Below are positions 1 through 8,185 of a DNA stretch of 64,000 nt, in pieces. Both the position numbers and the translations under genes were made by a program. The DNA is taken from assembly GCF_947487305.1 (NCBI RefSeq), contig NZ_CANKWH010000002.1, positions 356,523 to 420,522 of the forward strand. Direction: 5' to 3'. The first letter of the stretch is position 1. The number at the start of each line of letters is the position of its first letter. The stretch comes from an uncultured Paracoccus sp. (GTDB taxonomy: Bacteria > Pseudomonadota > Alphaproteobacteria > Rhodobacterales > Rhodobacteraceae). The notes under the pieces were generated by a model that saw only the letters and a program-made list of their open reading frames with translations, searched no databases and was not told the origin of the DNA.

Positions 1-1758
1 CAATGAAGCGCTAATCTTGTTCTTTGCGACCGCCAGTAGGATTAAGACTTTGGGAAAGAAAAGTGCCTGAGGGAAGGTGTGATTAGGAGCTTTGATGTAG
101 GCTTTGAGAGATTGATTGAAGGCTGTAGAGCTACTTACTGACAGCAGATAGTTACATACATCGTCAGCGTCTGACGAATTCAGATCACGAAGGAAGTTGT
201 GGTACTGCCCCCATTCGACTTCGCCAATGAACAAAGACGTTAGCCCTGCCGCTGCTCGGCTGAGCCAGAAGTCGTCTGAAATTCTTTCAGTATTCTCGAT
301 CAGAAGGCTGTGTATCTGCGAGCGTGCGAGAAAGCGTGCCGATACGAATATTGCACTATGCAAGCCAATATCGCTCGCCGAAGCGGCATACTTACAAAAC
401 TCAGTCGCAAGCAATGTGCATGCGCTGGTTTTGCGAAATCTGGCGTGAAGCATAAAGCCTGCCAAATCTACATACGCAGAATCGTCAACGAATACGCCAT
501 TTTTCAACATTCCGATCAATTTCTTGAGGACTGTGTTTCCTCTACTCGTTCTGGAAAGGTATCGCAATGCTGTCGGTCGCATGGATGGGTTGTGTTCGAT
601 CTGCCAGAGAAGATCTTCTTCGCTGACCGTACCTCCTGCCTCGTAGATCAGACTCAATACATACTTATGGATTTTCGGTCCATTACCTCTAATGAGCCGC
701 GAGTTTTTACCAGGCCCACCGGTAGAGGATCGATCAAGCCAAGTCTCATATTTAGAGGCTAAGATCATTTTCGAGAACTTAATAAATCGTCCCTTTTCTA
801 GAAGGGTTTCAATCCGCGAAAGTATATTATTCTCCGAGATGCAAAAATGCGAAAATGCTTCCTTCTGTGACAGTATTTGAGTTTTTGAAGAGTTGAGCCT
901 GAGTTGACGTGATTGAAGAGTCAAATCCATATCTCGCACAATGACCTTTGCTTTCGCAACGGAATCCACACCTACATCCATGTCATCCATAAATCTGGCG
1001 TAGTTTGACACCGCCGAATGCTCGCAAAGCTTGTCGACCTCATAAAGCATAGCGTTTGCCAAAACACGTGTGGCGGATGTCTCAATCTGAGGCATGCCTA
1101 CTTGTGTCAAAGGCATGAAATCGGGCGTCCATGTCAGGCGGTTCAATACATGAATTAGCAAATCTAGAATTGACTCCCTAATATCAGCCAACGATGAGAC
1201 AATGTTCCTCAGGTGCTGAAAGTTGATGAAGTCATAGAAGTTTGCAACATCGGTGATGACTATGTAATCATTTTCATTAGCGAAGCCAAAAATTGTCTTC
1301 TGAAACTTTTTCCAACTTGCAAATGAACCATACTCAAAGTCGATTTGTTTAAATCCCTTTGCAAACTTGCCATCGTCCGGCTCAAAGAATGCAGTCTTGC
1401 TCGGGGCCTTACGCTTCAACTCGAAATACACTGATCTCGAAAGTCTTTCTAGAACGAGCAAATCCCTTGGATGTATTAAAGTCATCTGACGGCAGAGCCC
1501 GCGAGATTTCTCGGTCAGATACCTTTTGGGTGCCTGCACGACATAATTACCTTCCGTGACCTCTCGGCGAACGCTTTGAAGTAGGCGATTTATATCCTGA
1601 TCAATGTCTCTATATTCAATTGCGTCAAATACGAGTTGCTTACGTATTTGCGGTTTGGTCCGCTTCTTCCACTCCTCTTTTAAGAGACTGATATCGAAAA
1701 CATCCTTGATATCATCTTGTAGGAACTGAAACTTCGGAGATTGCAAAACCGGCCTCAC
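1..1758 (-). CDS. Non-canonical reverse transcriptase (Abi/unknown-group type), 3' end missing
   Basis: The frame is open from a GTG at 1758 to the window edge, giving 586 visible codons and no stop, so the C-terminus is outside. RT signatures are clear. Motif A is TDVANFYDFI (catalytic Asp about residue 170), motif B is GMPQIETSATRVLANAML (about 221-238) and motif C is YARFMDD (Asp 258 and 259). LNSSKTQIL follows as motif D-like. Two departures stand out: PQI replaces the usual PQG, and M replaces A in the xADD signature. Both are seen in defence-associated (Abi-like or unknown group) RTs rather than in group II intron or typical retron RTs. About 300 helical residues follow the palm, with no maturase or endonuclease motif recognised. 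The start is uncertain: GTG 1758 lies just after an in-frame stop, TTG 1746 is an alternative, no strong Shine-Dalgarno is seen and no ATG occurs early. Family is secure; function is inferred. Confidence 0.85.
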   Translation of the reverse strand, partial: MRPVLQSPKFQFLQDDIKDVFDISLLKEEWKKRTKPQIRKQLVFDAIEYRDIDQDINRLLQSVRREVTEGNYVVQAPKRYLTEKSRGLCRQMTLIHPRDLLVLERLSRSVYFELKRKAPSKTAFFEPDDGKFAKGFKQIDFEYGSFASWKKFQKTIFGFANENDYIVITDVANFYDFINFQHLRNIVSSLADIRESILDLLIHVLNRLTWTPDFMPLTQVGMPQIETSATRVLANAMLYEVDKLCEHSAVSNYARFMDDMDVGVDSVAKAKVIVRDMDLTLQSRQLRLNSSKTQILSQKEAFSHFCISENNILSRIETLLEKGRFIKFSKMILASKYETWLDRSSTGGPGKNSRLIRGNGPKIHKYVLSLIYEAGGTVSEEDLLWQIEHNPSMRPTALRYLSRTSRGNTVLKKLIGMLKNGVFVDDSAYVDLAGFMLHARFRKTSACTLLATEFCKYAASASDIGLHSAIFVSARFLARSQIHSLLIENTERISDDFWLSRAAAGLTSLFIGEVEWGQYHNFLRDLNSSDADDVCNYLLSVSSSTAFNQSLKAYIKAPNHTFPQALFFPKVLILLAVAKNKISASL

Positions 1759-2377
1759 ACGTTGTCAACTTAGTTATCGGGGTGAGAGTACTGGCTGGCA
1801 AGGGGTGGCGTTGCGATCATTTGGACTTTGCTGCAGGGCCGCGCGTTGAGACCGCAAATGCGAGGGTACGAGAGCGTAGACAAGGACACCATATGGCCAA
1901 CTATGCGTGTTGCTGCCGTCTATGCCGGGCGCAGCGAACAGCCACTTCCCGCCCGTCCTGTGGTTTCAACCCGGTTGGCCGCTGCTGTCTGTATGAACGT
2001 CGGCTTTTCCGGCGTCGCCGCAGCTACATTGCTGCACCGCCCGATCTGCGGGACAAGTCGGTGGAACCGCGCCACGGGGAAATGATGTCAAACGGGGAAC
2101 AGTCGGAAGGCAAGTTCATCTTGAAGGCCGTCAGGATTCTGGAAGCCAAGATTCTCCCGCTGACCAAGGAACGGGACGAGGCACCGGAAATAAGTTCCCC
2201 CATCGCATAGGGGAAAACGTTTGGGTGGCCCAATGGGCGTGATGACCAGTGATTGAGCACCTCCGCGGTCAGTACCTGAAGGCCCACCCCCAATTGCAAC
2301 AACCTTAAGACAGCCCTGCGCACCCGGTCCCTCTGATCGGGGCATTCGGCTGCACTTCAAAGCAGAAAGAAACCACA
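1759..2377. other. Long divergent intergenic region between RT and RNase HI
   Basis: This 620-base stretch between two divergent genes holds no convincing full gene. GC content rises sharply right of about 1780 compared with the RT gene. Near 1903 a short frame begins MRVAAVYAGRSEQ, which resembles the first residues of large serine recombinases (MRVA-YAR-S-Q) but then loses similarity, so it may be a decayed recombinase 5' end. A 42-codon frame at 2082-2210 is listed separately. Promoters for both flanking genes must lie here, and a non-coding RNA partner of the RT could too, but I see no clear retron-like inverted repeat. Confidence 0.4.
2082..2210 (+). CDS. Possible small helical protein or 3' remnant of a broken gene
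   Basis: A 42-residue frame starts with two ATG codons and ends at TAG. Its middle (FILKAVRILEAKILPLTKERD) could form an amphipathic helix, and its codon use is like that of coding DNA in this genome. The same frame stays open upstream to about 1782, but that part does not look like protein. It may be the tail of a truncated gene, perhaps the recombinase-like remnant near 1903. No family is recognised and no clear ribosome-binding site is seen. Confidence 0.25.
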   Translation: MMSNGEQSEGKFILKAVRILEAKILPLTKERDEAPEISSPIA

Positions 2378-2923
2378 GTGAAAAACCAGACAGAAACCAG
2401 CAACAGCGATGGCCAGCATCATGAGTGCCAGACTCGCATTGAGATTTTCACCGATGGCTCATGCATCGGCAACCCCGGCCACGGGGGCTATGGCATCGTG
2501 ACGCTTCGGAGGGACCCCGAAGGCCAAATCACCAAGTGCCGCGAGCGATTCGGCTTTGCGCTGGAAATCACCACCAACGTACGCATGGAAATGACAGCGG
2601 TGTGTGTTGCCCTTGAACGCCTTGGCTCCCCATCTGGTGAACCGATCAGCGTCTACTGCGACGCGAACCTGATACCGAATGCCATGAACGAATGGCTTGA
2701 TGCGTGGAAGGCCAACGGCTGGAAGAAGGGCAACGGCAAAGCACCCGACAATCGGGACCTTTGGCAGCGCCTTGAACGCGCCGCTGAAGGCCGGAATGTT
2801 AGGTTTCTCTGGATACGCGGCCACAATGGCGATGAGCACAACGAACGGGCCGACAAGCTGGCCTATGCGGCGGCACGGAAGGCCGAGCAACGTGCGCGAT
2901 ACTACGCTGGGGCGTGGTCGTGA
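2378..2923 (+). CDS. RNase HI-family ribonuclease on the island
   Basis: A 181-residue protein of the RNase H fold, which cuts RNA in RNA-DNA hybrids. The acidic active site is complete: FTDGSC (Asp, about residue 28), MEMTA (Glu, about 73), YCDANL (Asp in place of the usual TDSxY context, about 97) and GHNGDEHNERADKLA (His and last Asp, about 149-160). About 20 residues precede the core domain. The start is GTG at 2378 with an AG-rich stretch (agaaagaaacc) upstream. It sits in the mobile island 620 bases from a divergent reverse transcriptase and overlaps the next gene by four bases. The chromosome presumably has its own rnhA, so this copy may serve the island. A replication or plasmid-maintenance role is an alternative to a role with the RT. 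Confidence 0.88.
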   Translation: MKNQTETSNSDGQHHECQTRIEIFTDGSCIGNPGHGGYGIVTLRRDPEGQITKCRERFGFALEITTNVRMEMTAVCVALERLGSPSGEPISVYCDANLIPNAMNEWLDAWKANGWKKGNGKAPDNRDLWQRLERAAEGRNVRFLWIRGHNGDEHNERADKLAYAAARKAEQRARYYAGAWS

Positions 2924-3435
2924 CCAGTTCCTCCATCGCCATTGGAACAAGGGTCGCCGTGACCGAACGTGCTTGCCTCCGATGCTCGACGCAATTTGCG
3001 CCAAGGCGCAAGGATCAAGTGTATTGTTCAAATCCCTGCGCCAAGGCAGCGACACGCAATAAATCCAGAGGCTCGCGGCAGTTCGAGAACAGGAAGCGCA
3101 CATCGTCCCACTATGACCGCGCCGCTTGGTTGGCTTTTGACCTGCGCCGCATGCCTGCAGACGAGTGCCGCGCGATGATATTGGCGCTCCTTGAGTCGGC
3201 TTCAGGTGCAGACGGGCTGTTGCGAAACATCCTGTTGGACCCTGCACTACTGAAGGCGAATCGTGCATCCAGCATCGGCAAGCTGTACCCGGATAGCAAA
3301 TATCCAGGATCGCTGAACGTCGCGCAAATGGTGAACAGGTTTTGTCGGGCGGAATGGGGTTGTGATCTACGAGATGCGATCTTGGATGACGGGAAGCCTG
3401 CGGGCAGGTTGTTTATAGAACCAACTGCGGCCTAA
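2920..3435 (+). CDS. Uncharacterised protein with N-terminal zinc-ribbon-like Cys cluster
   Basis: About 171 residues. The N-terminus has a CxxC...CxxxC pattern (CLRC near residue 18, then YCSNPC near 34-39), like FCS/MYM-type or FYVE-like small zinc knuckles. It is followed by basic residues (RNKSRGSRQFENRKRTSS) and an acidic, mostly helical C-terminal part. I choose GTG at 2920 because it overlaps the RNase HI stop as GTGA and has GGGG seven bases upstream; GTG at 2914 is possible. The coupling suggests co-translation with the RNase HI. Nucleic-acid binding is plausible from the Cys cluster and basic patch, but no named function can be given. Confidence 0.7.
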   Translation: MTSSSIAIGTRVAVTERACLRCSTQFAPRRKDQVYCSNPCAKAATRNKSRGSRQFENRKRTSSHYDRAAWLAFDLRRMPADECRAMILALLESASGADGLLRNILLDPALLKANRASSIGKLYPDSKYPGSLNVAQMVNRFCRAEWGCDLRDAILDDGKPAGRLFIEPTAA

Positions 3436-3473
3436 AAGTCCCTCCGCACTTATATAGGGAAACCACAGGGGTT

Positions 3474-3645
3474 CACCGTACGGTGGTAAGCTGTAGGGAT
3501 ACTGCCAAGGAGACGACCACCCCGACCGCCCCAATCAAACACTCTTCGGCAACATGCTTCAAGGGTGGCAACCGTACGGTGGTGCATCTTGAGGGACACC
3601 AAAGGATGCATTGATAATGACGGGGTGGTGCAGTCCCTACAGGTA
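3474..3645. repeat. Palindrome-rich intergenic region (two CCGTACGG sites plus long inverted repeat)
   Basis: A perfect 12-base palindrome CACCGTACGGTG (3474-3485) recurs as ACCGTACGGT at 3571-3580, both followed by GGT. The second copy sits at the centre of a wider imperfect dyad (TTCAAG left, CTTGAG right). An outer inverted repeat joins CTGTAGGGATACTG (from about 3490) to CAGTCCCTACAG (from about 3632). Such paired dyads could be operators for an island repressor, partition-like sites, or a structured RNA. No gene is seen here. Confidence 0.55.
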
Positions 3646-4020
3646 TCCCAATAGGCGCTTTGATACATGGTCTTCTCTTTCATGCCTGTAGGAACAGACT
3701 CGCCGGTCTGTGGGTCATGTCCTGCGGTTTTGGCCTGATAGTCAGCAGATGGGACCCAAGCGATTTTTGCCGCAAACTTCTGAGCGCCTTACCGATGTAG
3801 GGCGGTGGCCGACCGTCCCCGTATGGGGTGTCGGGGATGGGTCCAATGGGCCGGGACAGGGGGTAGGGGGCGGGCATGGTCCCGCGCCCCTGTGTTGGCC
3901 GCGTCAGATGGCGTCAGCGCTGGCGAGTTGGGCGGTGAGGCACAAGGCTTCGTTCTTTGCTTCCATGAACACAAGGGCGGCGATGTCTGCCCGCAGGTTC
4001 AAGCGGGCGCGGTCGGCTAA
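3646..4020. other. Intergenic stretch without a supportable gene
   Basis: No frame here looks like a real protein. A 66-residue minus-strand frame (3904-4104) ends in a helix-like segment but runs into the res-like sites, so I do not call it. The run of G and C around 3790-3900 gives low-complexity translations in all frames. Confidence 0.4.
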
Positions 4021-4157
4021 TGTCAATCTGATTGACAATAGGGTGTCCGTAAGGGCGAGTGTCCGTATCGGTATACCGCAGCGGACATGTGGCGCTGAGC
4101 GCAAAAGGGTGTCCGTAGGGGTTGCATTCCATCAACGGACATGTGTAACAACGGACA
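4021..4157. other. Putative res site array for the adjacent resolvase
   Basis: Several TGTC/GACA-ended sites lie just upstream of the resolvase gene. TGTCAATCTGATTGACA (4021-4037) is a perfect palindrome. TGTCCGT occurs at 4044, 4060 and 4110, with inverted ACGGACA ends at 4141 and 4157. The block 4060-4087 is exactly 28 bases long, begins TGTCCG, ends CGGACA and has the palindromic centre GGTATACC with a central AT. This is the size and symmetry of a Tn3-type resolvase crossover site (site I). The block 4110-4141 (32 bases) would be an accessory subsite. Known for the family: res lies next to the resolvase gene and also contains its promoter. Confidence 0.7.
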
Positions 4158-4182
4158 TGACCCTAATGGATAGGCTTTAACC

Positions 4183-4818
4183 ATGTCACAGACGATCCTC
4201 TATGCCCGCGTCAGCACGACAGAACAGACCCTTGAACATCAGCGAACCCAAGCCGAGGCAGCAGGCTTCAAGATTGATGAAGTGATCGCTGATCACGGCG
4301 TGTCGGGCGTGTCCACAAAGCTTGCGGATCGCCCCGAAGGGAAACGACTAGGGGACAAGCTGCGGGCCGGTGACGTGCTGGTGGTGCGCTGGGTTGATCG
4401 GCTGGGCCGGGACTATCGCGACGTAACCGATACGATCCGAGAGTTCATGCGGCGGGGCGTGGTCATCCGCACCGTCATCAACAAAATGACCTTTGATGGC
4501 ACGGCGACAGACCCTGTGCAGCAGGCCGTCAGAGACGCGCTGATAGCCTTCATGGCTGCGACGGCACAGGCACAGGCCGAGGCGACCAAAGAGGCCCAGC
4601 GGGCGGGCATAGCGGCGCAGAAGGGCAATGCCCGAAAGTATCGCGGCAGAAAACCCGCGTATAACAACGACAAGCTGGCCATGGTCTTGGGCATGGATGC
4701 GGAGGGGGCGGGAACCAGCGCCATCGCCAGAGCAACCGGGCTTTCACGGCAAGCGGTCCTGCGGATCAAGGACGATCCGGCGGCGGCTGCGGAGGCATTG
4801 GCGAGGTGGGAGGATTGA
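4183..4818 (+). CDS. Serine recombinase, resolvase/invertase family
   Basis: A 211-residue small serine recombinase. The N-terminal catalytic domain has YARVSTTEQ with the nucleophilic Ser near residue 11, an arginine-bearing VRWVDRLGRDYRD (about 69-81), and the usual long E-helix region up to about residue 140. A C-terminal helix-turn-helix (TSAIARATGLSRQAVLRI, about 178-196) binds the sites. It cuts and rejoins DNA at res sites to resolve cointegrates or multimers, or to invert a segment. The array of TGTCCGT sites immediately upstream supports a resolvase role. It is convergent with the integrase, with only 38 bases between. Confidence 0.92.
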   Translation: MSQTILYARVSTTEQTLEHQRTQAEAAGFKIDEVIADHGVSGVSTKLADRPEGKRLGDKLRAGDVLVVRWVDRLGRDYRDVTDTIREFMRRGVVIRTVINKMTFDGTATDPVQQAVRDALIAFMAATAQAQAEATKEAQRAGIAAQKGNARKYRGRKPAYNNDKLAMVLGMDAEGAGTSAIARATGLSRQAVLRIKDDPAAAAEALARWED

Positions 4819-4856
4819 CGCTTGTTCGTCTTTGTATTTGTGCTGCCTCGACAGAA

Positions 4857-6380
4857 TCAGACCCGGATATAGGGCAGCTTCTGGATTTCCCGCCATAGCG
4901 CCTTGACGGTCGTTTCTCCGTAGTCGCTCGCGGCGCGTCCGTCTTCGTGGCCCTGCATCACGTCCAGATATTCCTGCCCGATGGCAACGTCACGCCCAAC
5001 GGTCTTGAACCTGTGTCGCCAGCCATGGTTCGGTTGCACGTCATCGGTGATCCCCACGACTGCTCGGACCCATTGCCCTACCTTCCCGCCAGCCGCCTGC
5101 GCACGTTCGACAGGATCGGCAGCTTTGCCGCGATGGGGTGCGGACGAATAGAAGACTGGGCCGGGGGGCAAGGAGTGAATGAGGTCTACCAGACCCATTT
5201 CGATCAACTGGGGATGGACGGGAACGACGCGATAAGCGCCCGACTTTACCGACCCCGCCTCGGGCGTGATCCGCAGGCAAGGGATACCACCCACGACGAT
5301 CAGGTCTTCGGATCGCATTTGCATCACTTCGGTGATCCTCGCGCCCGTGAAGGCGCATATCCACGGACCCCAGCGGATCGCCCGCTTATTCAGCGCAGAG
5401 CGGCGGCCAAGTTCTGCCGGATCGACCAGAGCGGCGTTAAGGATCGCCACAGCCTCCGCATCGGTGAACCCCTTGGAACGCGTGCGCCGTGCCTTGCTGT
5501 AGCGTTCAGTGACTGATGCGGCAGGATTGCTGGACAGCCGCTGCTTCTCGACGGCGACACGGAACATGACCTTGACCGCCGCAAGATATTTCTGGCTGAC
5601 GGTCCTGCCCGATATGCCCTGTTCGTGGCGCAGGAAAGAACACCAGTCAGCGATGTTGATGGGTTCGACAGCGTGTGCATTATCGTGCCCAAGGTATTCA
5701 ATCAGCGATGCAACCTTGTGGCGGAAGTCTGTCACGGTGCGGGGGGATTTACCGTCCGCAAGGTGGTCTCGTTCCCACAGCGCGAACAGATCGGACAGGC
5801 TCACAGAGGGTGTATCACGCTTGATCGGGTCCTGCCATGCCGGAAACCTATCGGCCTGCGGATCGGGGCTGTAGTCGCCCTCAGAACGCTTGTGCTGCTG
5901 TTCCGCCCATTGGATCGCTGCGCGGTGCAATTCGTCAATGAGGCGGTCATAGCTGGCGGCATCCGCGTTCAGACCTTTGGAGCGCAGTATCTGATCCGCC
6001 GTCGCCCCATACCACTGCCGTAGATTCTCCTTAGATGACCCCACACGATCATTCAGACCATGAAAAGCCTGCCACACACCCACCGTGCCCGGCTCATCAT
6101 CAAGCATCGCCATAGCGTCACGATAGGACTCACCAGCGAGTGCCACGAGTTGCTTATGGGGGATCGCCTCAGGTCCCGTGCGGATAGCCTGCCATTCGCG
6201 TTGATAGGCCAGATATGCTTCTGCCCAGCGCCTGCGGGCTTCGTCAGGGTCCCGTGTGCGTAACGACTTTCCCGTCTCAATTTTGCCGACTTGCTCGCGA
6301 ATATCTGCGGGGACTTTAAGGCGGATCAGAAAGATTCCCGACTTCTTGTCCTTGGTCGGACGGGCCATTTGAAGGGCCAT
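4857..6380 (-). CDS. Tyrosine integrase of the tRNA-Thr island
   Basis: About 507 residues. An N-terminal arm/core-binding part (DUF6538-like opening MARPTKDKKSGIFLIRLKVP) leads to a C-terminal catalytic domain. The catalytic set is visible: FTGARITEVMQM (Arg), HGWRHRF (His-x-x-Arg), MQGHEDGR (His) and SDYGE (nucleophile Tyr). It integrates and excises the island at the adjacent tRNA-Thr. I start at ATG 6380 because GGAG lies nine bases upstream; ATG 6368 is an alternative. Longer frames reaching 6521 are rejected because they read through the tRNA gene. Close relatives are common in Rhodobacterales islands. Confidence 0.9.
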   Translation of the reverse strand: MALQMARPTKDKKSGIFLIRLKVPADIREQVGKIETGKSLRTRDPDEARRRWAEAYLAYQREWQAIRTGPEAIPHKQLVALAGESYRDAMAMLDDEPGTVGVWQAFHGLNDRVGSSKENLRQWYGATADQILRSKGLNADAASYDRLIDELHRAAIQWAEQQHKRSEGDYSPDPQADRFPAWQDPIKRDTPSVSLSDLFALWERDHLADGKSPRTVTDFRHKVASLIEYLGHDNAHAVEPINIADWCSFLRHEQGISGRTVSQKYLAAVKVMFRVAVEKQRLSSNPAASVTERYSKARRTRSKGFTDAEAVAILNAALVDPAELGRRSALNKRAIRWGPWICAFTGARITEVMQMRSEDLIVVGGIPCLRITPEAGSVKSGAYRVVPVHPQLIEMGLVDLIHSLPPGPVFYSSAPHRGKAADPVERAQAAGGKVGQWVRAVVGITDDVQPNHGWRHRFKTVGRDVAIGQEYLDVMQGHEDGRAASDYGETTVKALWREIQKLPYIRV

Positions 6381-6403
6381 GGTGTAGGACTCCGGTGTAG
6401 GAC
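6381..6403. repeat. Tandem 10-base direct repeat upstream of the integrase
   Basis: GGTGTAGGAC occurs at 6381-6390 and again at 6394-6403, three bases apart, between the integrase start and the tRNA. Direct repeats in this position are often arm-type integrase or excisionase sites, or overlap the integrase promoter. This is inference from position only. Confidence 0.4.
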
Positions 6404-6460
6404 CGAGTTCCCCTAGCCTACTGTTCTTCATGCAATTTATTGACATTACTGGAAGAATCA

Positions 6461-6535
<75 letters not shown>

Positions 6536-6697
6536 ATCGTGGAGGGGCGTTTAGACAAAGCGGCGGCGCGGCGCAAGGGCCTCGCGCGCAAATTTTCGCC
6601 GAAAGCTGCCGAACGCGCGCCGTTGACCTTGGGTTACGCCGGGTCTGTGCTGCGTTCGAAACTGGACTGTGGGCGGCGTGATCGTTAACAGGGGCGG

Positions 6698-6898
6698 ATG
6701 AACGGGAAGCGCGAGACAGGCCAGAGCAAGAACAGCCGCGAGGACCGCCTGCGGGCGGCGCTGAGGGCCAACCTGGCCAAGCGCAAGGCGCAGGCGCGGG
6801 CGCGGACCGATCAGCGGGCCGATGCGCCGACCGATATGGAACACAGTCAGGCCGAGCCGGACGACCAGATAACCGGCAAGCCGGAAGGGGACGAGTAG
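6698..6898 (+). CDS. Small conserved hypothetical protein upstream of murA
   Basis: A 66-residue, highly charged protein, basic in the first half (RLRAALRANLAKRKAQARAR) and acidic at the end. It has no Cys, no signal peptide and no membrane segment. The stop codon directly abuts the murA ATG, so the two are surely co-transcribed. Similar short basic proteins occur ahead of murA in other Rhodobacteraceae. Function is unknown; a nucleic-acid or ribosome contact is possible from the charge alone. Confidence 0.7.
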   Translation: MNGKRETGQSKNSREDRLRAALRANLAKRKAQARARTDQRADAPTDMEHSQAEPDDQITGKPEGDE

Positions 6899-8185
6899 AT
6901 GGATCAGATCATCGTGACGGGCAACGGGGCGCTGAATGGCGAGATCCCGATTGCCGGGGCCAAGAATGCCTGCCTGACGCTGATGCCGGCGACGCTGTTG
7001 ACGGATCAGCCGCTGACGCTGACCAATGCCCCGCGGCTGTCGGATATCCGCACCATGACGGAACTGCTGCGCAGTCTCGGCGCCGAGGTGGCCAGCCTCC
7101 AGGACGGCACGGTGCTGGCGCTGTCGAGCCATGACCTGACGAGCCAGCGGGCCGAATATGACATCGTGCGCAAGATGCGCGCCTCGATCCTGGTGCTTGG
7201 CCCACTTCTGGCGCGCTATGGTCATGCCGAGGTCTCGCTGCCCGGTGGCTGCGCCATCGGCGCGCGGCCTGTGGACCTGCATCTGCGGGCGCTGGAGGCG
7301 ATGGGCGCGGAACTGGACCTGCGCGAAGGCTACGTGAACGCCAAGGCGCCCTCGGGTGGCTTGCGCGGTGCGGTGATCGACTTCCCGATCGTCTCGGTCG
7401 GCGCCACCGAGAACGCGCTGCTGGCTGCCACGCTGGCGCGGGGCACCACGGTGCTGAAGAATGCCGCCCGCGAACCCGAGATCGTCGACCTGGCCGAATG
7501 CCTGCGCCGCATGGGCGCACGGATCGAGGGCGAGACCACCGGCACCATCACCATCGAGGGCGTCGATGCACTGCATGGCGCAACGCACCCGGTCGTCACC
7601 GACCGGATCGAGCTGGGCACCTATATGCTGGCGCCGGCGATCTGCGGTGGCGAGGTCGAATGCCTCGGTGGCCGGATCGATCTGCTGGGCGCCTTCTGCG
7701 AGAAGCTGGACGAGGCCGGGGTCTCGGTCGAGCAGACCAATCGCGGCATCAAGGTTTCGCGCAAGAACGGCCGCATCAAGGCCGTGGACGTGAAGACCGA
7801 ACCCTTCCCCGGCTTCCCGACCGATCTGCAGGCGCAGATGATGGCGCTGATGTGCACCGCCGAGGGCACCAGCGTGCTGGAGGAAACCATCTTCGAGAAC
7901 CGCTTCATGCACGCGCCGGAACTGGCGCGTATGGGCGCAAAGATCGAGGTTCATGGCGGCCATGCGACCGTCACCGGGGTCAGTAAGCTGAAGGGCGCGC
8001 CGGTCATGGCGACCGACCTGCGCGCCAGCGTCAGCCTGATTCTCGCCGGTCTGGCGGCAGAGGGCGAAACCATCGTCAGCCGCGTCTATCACCTCGATCG
8101 CGGTTACGAGCATGTCGTGCGCAAGCTGCGCGGCGTAGGCGCCAAGATCGAGCGGGTGAAGGAAGGCGAGGCCGCCCATGGCTGA
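6899..8185 (+). CDS. murA: UDP-N-acetylglucosamine 1-carboxyvinyltransferase
   Basis: A 428-residue cytoplasmic enzyme that transfers enolpyruvate from PEP to UDP-GlcNAc, the first committed step of peptidoglycan synthesis. Visible landmarks are AGAKNAC near residue 20 (active-site Lys), [15 protein letters not shown] with the PEP-binding, fosfomycin-target Cys near 117, FPTDLQAQ near 304, DLRAS near 373, and a terminal [15 protein letters not shown]. Length is normal for the family. It abuts a small ORF upstream and overlaps the DUF2948 gene by eight bases. The Cys predicts fosfomycin sensitivity at the target level. Confidence 0.98.
   Translation: MDQIIVTGNGALNGEIPIAGAKNACLTLMPATLLTDQPLTLTNAPRLSDIRTMTELLRSLGAEVASLQDGTVLALSSHDLTSQRAEYDIVRKMRASILVLGPLLARYGHAEVSLPGGCAIGARPVDLHLRALEAMGAELDLREGYVNAKAPSGGLRGAVIDFPIVSVGATENALLAATLARGTTVLKNAAREPEIVDLAECLRRMGARIEGETTGTITIEGVDALHGATHPVVTDRIELGTYMLAPAICGGEVECLGGRIDLLGAFCEKLDEAGVSVEQTNRGIKVSRKNGRIKAVDVKTEPFPGFPTDLQAQMMALMCTAEGTSVLEETIFENRFMHAPELARMGAKIEVHGGHATVTGVSKLKGAPVMATDLRASVSLILAGLAAEGETIVSRVYHLDRGYEHVVRKLRGVGAKIERVKEGEAAHG

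Larger units (their letters stand above)
1..6460. mobile_element. Right end of a genomic island integrated at tRNA-Thr
   Basis: Everything left of the tRNA-Thr 3' end is unlike the rest of the window. It has two site-specific recombinases, long intergenic stretches with repeats, a reverse transcriptase gene that is clearly AT-richer than the chromosome, and no housekeeping genes. The tyrosine integrase gene begins next to the tRNA 3' end and points into the island, the usual layout for tRNA-targeting elements. A resolvase with its own res-like array suggests plasmid ancestry or a plasmid-like stage. The left boundary and the second att copy lie outside the window. Right boundary and island status are inferred from context; I could not find the matching direct repeat. 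Confidence 0.8.

Noticed and set aside
1759..2377. Retron-type msr-msd RNA next to the RT
   Set aside because: No clear terminal inverted repeats or branching-G context could be seen, and the RT palm is not of the usual retron kind; an RNA is still possible.
3904..4104. Small minus-strand frame of 66 codons with a helical end
   Set aside because: It overlaps the res-like array and has no ribosome-binding site; no family recognised.
6551..8179. A long minus-strand open frame opposite murA
   Set aside because: It is the mirror of the high-GC murA gene; the translation is Gln/His/Arg/Asp-rich repeats without any domain.
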